From assembly GCA_044225565.1 (NCBI GenBank), contig JBGAIL010000106.1, positions 1 to 17,587 on the forward strand: DNA of 17,587 nt. The letters are read 5' to 3'. Both the position numbers and the translations under genes were made by a program. How positions within the stretch are numbered: the stretch's first letter is position 1; every line of letters begins with the position of its first letter. The stretch comes from CAVXAE01 sp044225565. GTDB lineage: Bacteria; Pseudomonadota; Gammaproteobacteria; Steroidobacterales; Steroidobacteraceae. Of the stretch, positions 13,913-17,587 are shown in pieces. Below the pieces are notes generated by a model, which had not been told where the DNA came from, ran no database searches, and saw nothing but the letters and a program-made list of their open reading frames with translations.

Positions 13913-15259
13913 TCAGCGGCGGCCCAGCACTTTCGAGAGCAAACGCCCTCGCGCGAGCCGGATCTCCACGTCATCTCCCGGCTGAACGGCTTCGGCGTCC
14001 GTGAGCAATGTGCCATCGTCCGCGCGCGTCACGATGGCGAAGCCGCGATCCAGCGTGGCGAGCGGGCTCACCGTATTCAGCGTGCGGCCGGCCATGGCGA
14101 GCCGATGCTCGGCGCCTGCCAGCAGATCCTGCACTGCGTGGCGCAGCCGCGCCGCCAGCGCATCGTGCTTCAGCCGGAACTCGTTCACTGCCTGATCCGG
14201 CGCGCACTGCAGCAGGCTGGCCCATAGTTCGGAGAGGCGATGGCTGCCGTCGAGCAGGCTGCCGCGCACTGCGCTCGCGAGGCGCTGCTCGAGATCGTCC
14301 AGCCGTTGCTCCTGCTGGGCGAGCCGTGCGCCGGGATGCGCGAGGCTCAGGCGATGGCTCATCGCTTCGAGCAGCGCGCCGAGTGCGCGAAGCTCGCGGC
14401 TCATGGCGACGCCGAACCGGCTGGCCGTGTGCGTCAGCGCTTCCAGGCAGGCGTGGCGATCCGGCACGACCAGCTCTGCGGCGCCCGAAGGTGTGGGCGC
14501 TCGGGCGTCCGCCACGAAATCCGAGATGGTGAAATCGATTTCGTGGCCGATGCCGGAGACCACCGGGATGGGGCTCGCGCAGATGGCACGTGCCACCGAC
14601 TCGTCGTTGAAGGCCCAGAGGTCCTCGATGGAGCCGCCGCCGCGCGCCACGATGAGCACGTCGCACTCGGCGCGGGCCGCCGCCAGCCCCAGCGCCGTGA
14701 CGATCTCCGGCACCGCGGCCGCGCCCTGCACGGAAGTTGGGTAGATGAGCACATCCGAAGGCGGGAAGCGCCGCCGCAGGATGTGCAGGATGTCCCGGAT
14801 GGCCGCGCCGCTGGGCGAGGTGACCACGCCGATGCGCTGCGGAAACCGTGGCAGCACGCGCTTGCGCGATTCCGCGAACAGGCCTTCCGCCGCCAGCTTG
14901 GCCTTCAGCCGCTCGAACTCCCGGTTGAGCGCGCCGAGCCCGGCTTCCTCCATGTGCTCCACGATGAGCTGGTAGTCGCCGCGCGGCTCGTACAGGCTGA
15001 TGCGCCCCCGTGCCAGCACGTGCAGGCCCGCGGAAGGGGTGAAGCGCAGGCCGGAATTCCGCTGGCGGAACATGGCGCAGCGCAGCTGGGCGTCGCGGTC
15101 CTTCAGCGTGAAATACCAGTGGCCGGAGGAGGGCTGGGAGAAGTTGGAGATCTCGCCCTCCACCCAGAGCACCCCCAGGCCGCGCTCGAGCAGCGCCCGC
15201 GCCTCGCGGTTCAGGCGGGCGACCGTGTAGACGTCGCGGGTGGGCGGGAAGAGGGACAT
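13913..15259 (-). CDS. xseA: Exodeoxyribonuclease VII large subunit
   Basis: A 448-residue protein, near the 456 of E. coli XseA. With the small subunit XseB it degrades single-stranded DNA to oligonucleotides. An OB-fold occupies about residues 1-105 (VYTVARLNREARALLE, VEGEISNFSQPSSGHWYFTLKD). The catalytic domain carries RIGVVTSPSGAAIRDIL, RGGGSIEDLWAFNDE and VSGIGHEIDFTISDFVAD. A long helical, coiled-coil-like region follows, then a C-terminal segment with ATLDRGFAIVT. The start ATG at 15259 fits the family. xseB is not in the window. It is divergent from guaB across 96 bp. Confidence 0.97.
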   Translation of the reverse strand: MSLFPPTRDVYTVARLNREARALLERGLGVLWVEGEISNFSQPSSGHWYFTLKDRDAQLRCAMFRQRNSGLRFTPSAGLHVLARGRISLYEPRGDYQLIVEHMEEAGLGALNREFERLKAKLAAEGLFAESRKRVLPRFPQRIGVVTSPSGAAIRDILHILRRRFPPSDVLIYPTSVQGAAAVPEIVTALGLAAARAECDVLIVARGGGSIEDLWAFNDESVARAICASPIPVVSGIGHEIDFTISDFVADARAPTPSGAAELVVPDRHACLEALTHTASRFGVAMSRELRALGALLEAMSHRLSLAHPGARLAQQEQRLDDLEQRLASAVRGSLLDGSHRLSELWASLLQCAPDQAVNEFRLKHDALAARLRHAVQDLLAGAEHRLAMAGRTLNTVSPLATLDRGFAIVTRADDGTLLTDAEAVQPGDDVEIRLARGRLLSKVLGRR

Positions 15260-15298
15260 CGGGGCGGAAAAGTAGCACGGGCCGGGGCCGGTTCCGTG

Positions 15299-15328
15299 TA
15301 CAATCGCGCGCCACCTTAGCTAAGGAGG
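15299..15328 (+). promoter_or_regulatory. guaBA promoter -10 box and palindromic leader element
   Basis: TACAAT (15299-15304) is a near-consensus -10 box; no good -35 box is seen. Transcription would begin near 15311, at a perfect 12-bp palindrome CCTTAGCTAAGG (15314-15325). The right arm runs into AAGGAGG (15322-15328), a strong ribosome-site sequence that is 27 bp before the guaB ATG and therefore too far to serve it directly. Confidence 0.5.
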
Positions 15329-15355
15329 CCGGGGCGAACCGGTGCCTCGAGACGC

Positions 15356-16822
15356 ATGCGTATCCTCGAAGAAGCGCTCACTTTCGACGACGTCCTCCTC
15401 GTCCCGGCCTACTCGGAAATCCTGCCGCGCGAAGTGGACCTTTCCACCCAGCTCACGCGCCGCATCCGCCTGAACCTGCCGCTGCTCTCTGCCGCCATGG
15501 ACACCGTCACCGAGGCGCGGCTCGCCATCACCATGGCGCAGGAAGGCGGCATCGGCGTCATCCACAAGAACATGTCCATCGAGGCGCAGGCGCGCGAAGT
15601 GGCGCGCGTGAAGAAATACGAGAGCGGCGTCATCAAGGACCCCATCACCGTGACGCCGGACATGACCATCCGGCAGGTGCTGGAGCTCACGCGCTCGCGG
15701 GGCATCTCGGGCATGCCGGTGGTGAGCGGCAAGAAGGTGGTAGGCATCGTCACGCACCGCGACCTGCGGTTCGAGGAGAAGCTGGACGCGCCCGTCTCCA
15801 CCGTGATGACGCCGCAGGAGCGCCTGATCACCGTGCGCGAGAACGCGCCGAAGGAAGAGGTGCTCGGCCTGCTGCACAGGCACCGCATCGAGAAGGTGCT
15901 GGTGGTGAACGGCAGCGGCGAGCTGGCCGGTATGATCACCGTGAAGGATTTCCAGAAAGCCACTGAATTTCCTAGAGCTTCCAAGGACGATCGCGGCCGG
16001 CTGCGCGTGGGCGCGGCCGTGGGTACTACACCGGATACGCTGGATCGCGTGGCCGCGTTGCGCGATGCCGGCGTGGACGTGGTGATCGTGGATACCGCGC
16101 ACGGCCATTCGCGCGGCGTGCTGGAGACGGTGCGGCACATCAAGGCGAAGTGGGGCGACCAGCAGGTGATCGGCGGGAACATCGCCACGCTGGAAGCCGC
16201 GAAGGCGCTGGCCGAGGCGGGCGCGGATGCGGTGAAGGTGGGCATCGGCCCCGGCTCCATCTGCACGACGCGCGTGGTGGCGGGCGTGGGCGTGCCGCAG
16301 ATCTCGGCCGTGGCCGGCATCGCGGATGCGCTGAACGCCGAGATTCCGGTGATTTCGGACGGCGGCATCCGGTACTCGGGAGATATCGCCAAGGCGCTCG
16401 TCGCGGGCGCCCACGCGGTGATGATCGGCAGCCTGTTCGCGGGCACCGAGGAATCGCCGGGCGAGGTGGAGCTGTATCAGGGCGCCTCGTACAAGAGCTA
16501 TCGCGGCATGGGCTCGCTGGGCGCCATGTCGGAGCGGCACGGCTCGGCGGACCGGTATTTCCAGGATGCGGCCTCCGAGCTCGAGAAGCTGGTGCCGGAA
16601 GGCGTGGAGGGTCGCGTGCCTTACAAGGGCAGCGTGGTCACCATCCTGCACCAGCTGGCGGGCGGCCTGCGCGCGGCGATGGGGTACACCGGAAGCCGGA
16701 ACATCAACGACATGCGCACGAAACCGAAATTCGTCCGCATCACCAACGCGGGCATCCGGGAGAGCCACGTGCACGACGTCGCCATCACCAAGGAAGCCCC
16801 GAACTACCGCGTGAGCCGATGA
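15356..16822 (+). CDS. guaB: Inosine-5'-monophosphate dehydrogenase
   Basis: A 488-residue enzyme, the same length as E. coli GuaB. It oxidises IMP to XMP with NAD+, the rate-setting step to GMP. EEALTFDDVLLVPAYS opens the TIM barrel, and two CBS domains span about 93-200. The active-site loop GPGSICTTRVVAGVGVPQ holds Cys303, which forms the thioimidate. DGGIRYSGDIAKAL, the IMP-binding GSLFAGTEESPGE and the flap YRGMGSLGAM are intact. ATG 15356 matches the family start, and no alternative in-frame start lies nearby, yet only a weak ribosome site (GAG at 15349-15351) precedes it. The stop overlaps the guaA start in ATGA. Confidence 0.98.
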   Translation: MRILEEALTFDDVLLVPAYSEILPREVDLSTQLTRRIRLNLPLLSAAMDTVTEARLAITMAQEGGIGVIHKNMSIEAQAREVARVKKYESGVIKDPITVTPDMTIRQVLELTRSRGISGMPVVSGKKVVGIVTHRDLRFEEKLDAPVSTVMTPQERLITVRENAPKEEVLGLLHRHRIEKVLVVNGSGELAGMITVKDFQKATEFPRASKDDRGRLRVGAAVGTTPDTLDRVAALRDAGVDVVIVDTAHGHSRGVLETVRHIKAKWGDQQVIGGNIATLEAAKALAEAGADAVKVGIGPGSICTTRVVAGVGVPQISAVAGIADALNAEIPVISDGGIRYSGDIAKALVAGAHAVMIGSLFAGTEESPGEVELYQGASYKSYRGMGSLGAMSERHGSADRYFQDAASELEKLVPEGVEGRVPYKGSVVTILHQLAGGLRAAMGYTGSRNINDMRTKPKFVRITNAGIRESHVHDVAITKEAPNYRVSR

Positions 16823-17587
16823 GCGGCGGTGCCGGGTCGGACATCCATGCCGACCGGATACTGATCCTCGACTTCGGCTCGCAGTTCACGCAGCTCATCG
16901 CGCGGCGGGTGCGCGAGCTCGGGGTGTACAGCGAGCTGCATCCCTGGGACATGGCCGACGAGGCCGTGCGGGCGTTCAGGCCCAAAGGCGTGATCCTCTC
17001 CGGCGGGCCGGAATCCGTGACGGCGCCGGGCTCGCCGACGGTGCCCGAGGCCGTGTGGCAGCTCGGCGTGCCGGTGCTCGGCATCTGCTACGGCATGCAG
17101 GCCATGGCGAAGCGCTTCGGCGGCGTGGTCGAGCCGCACGACAACAAGGAATTCGGCTACGCGGAGATTCGCGCGCGCGGGCATTCGCAGCTGCTGAACG
17201 GCATCGAGGATCGGGTGAATGCCGAGGGCCACGGCCAGCTGGACGTGTGGATGTCCCACGGGGACCGCGTTACCGATCTGCCGCCGGACTTCAAGCTAAT
17301 CGCCTCGACGCCGGACCTGCCGCTCGCCGGCATGGCGGACGAGACTCGGCGCTACTACGGCGTGCAGTTCCACCCCGAGGTGACGCACACCAAGCAGGGC
17401 GCGCGCATCTATTCGCGGTTCGTGCATGAGATCTGCGGGTGCGGCAATGCCTGGCGGGCGGCGAGCATCATCGACGATGCGGTGGCGCGCGTGCGTGCCC
17501 AGGTGGGTCGCGGCAAGGTGCTGCTGGGGCTTTCCGGCGGCGTAGATTCCTCTGTAGTGGCGGCCTTGCTGCACAAGGCGATCGGCG
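16819..17587 (+). CDS. guaA: GMP synthase (glutamine-hydrolysing), 3' partial
   Basis: The first 256 codons of GuaA are present; the gene runs off the window (E. coli GuaA is 525 residues). It converts XMP to GMP using glutamine and ATP. The class I amidotransferase domain has the triad Cys90 in LGICYGMQ and His185/Glu187 in QFHPEVTHT. The ATP-pyrophosphatase P-loop LSGGVDSSV begins at about residue 238. ATG 16819 overlaps the guaB stop (ATGA), so the two are translationally coupled. It carries about ten extra N-terminal residues before ILILDFGSQFTQLIARR. Confidence 0.97.
   Translation, partial: MSGGAGSDIHADRILILDFGSQFTQLIARRVRELGVYSELHPWDMADEAVRAFRPKGVILSGGPESVTAPGSPTVPEAVWQLGVPVLGICYGMQAMAKRFGGVVEPHDNKEFGYAEIRARGHSQLLNGIEDRVNAEGHGQLDVWMSHGDRVTDLPPDFKLIASTPDLPLAGMADETRRYYGVQFHPEVTHTKQGARIYSRFVHEICGCGNAWRAASIIDDAVARVRAQVGRGKVLLGLSGGVDSSVVAALLHKAIG

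Noticed and set aside
1..17587. tRNA, rRNA, CRISPR arrays, IS elements, prophage or integrase genes
   Set aside because: I looked for spaced direct repeats, terminal inverted repeats with transposase frames and tRNA-like cloverleaf ends. None was convincing.

Overview
This is a GC-rich bacterial chromosome segment. Its gene order points to a gammaproteobacterium outside the enterics: isc genes, ndk, rlmN, pilW, hisS, yfgM, bamB, der, then xseA, guaB, guaA. The combination of a PilW-type lipoprotein, YfgM, lipoprotein BamB and the rlmN-pilW-hisS-yfgM-bamB-der string is a gammaproteobacterial hallmark. The codon usage and the GTG starts of several genes fit a high-GC lineage such as the Steroidobacter/Nevskia/Xanthomonas side of the class; this placement is inference.

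Left end (1-1150): the 3' part of a cysteine desulfurase gene whose product carries a degenerate IscU-like C-terminal domain, followed by iscA. Next (1210-2881): a complete hipBA toxin-antitoxin operon on the minus strand, with an AT-rich operator region. It occupies the place where hscBA-fdx would follow iscA in many relatives.

Middle (2951-8917): a plus-strand housekeeping block of ndk, rlmN, pilW, hisS, yfgM and bamB. It joins nucleotide metabolism, rRNA/tRNA methylation, type IV pilus secretin assembly, histidyl-tRNA charging and outer-membrane protein assembly. Genes overlap or sit close together from rlmN onward, which suggests co-transcription.

Damaged stretch (8944-11655): der keeps both GTPase domains, but its C-terminal KH-like domain is broken by frame changes and an internal deletion. 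The next gene, a cysteine dioxygenase, needs two single-base corrections. After that, a HEAT-repeat gene and a minus-strand ParE/RelE-like toxin remnant appear to end at the same point near 11300, and a small acidic ORF precedes the remnant. Either this is a real decay and deletion hotspot, or part of it is sequence or assembly error; the sequence alone cannot decide.

Right part (11766-17587): an M23 peptidase and a DmeF-type cation-diffusion exporter on the minus strand. A divergent RcnR/DmeR-type regulator shares with dmeF a palindromic operator of the TACT-N7-AGTA form. xseA lies on the minus strand. A divergent guaBA operon makes GMP from IMP; guaA runs off the right end. No rRNA, tRNA, CRISPR array, IS element or phage gene was seen.
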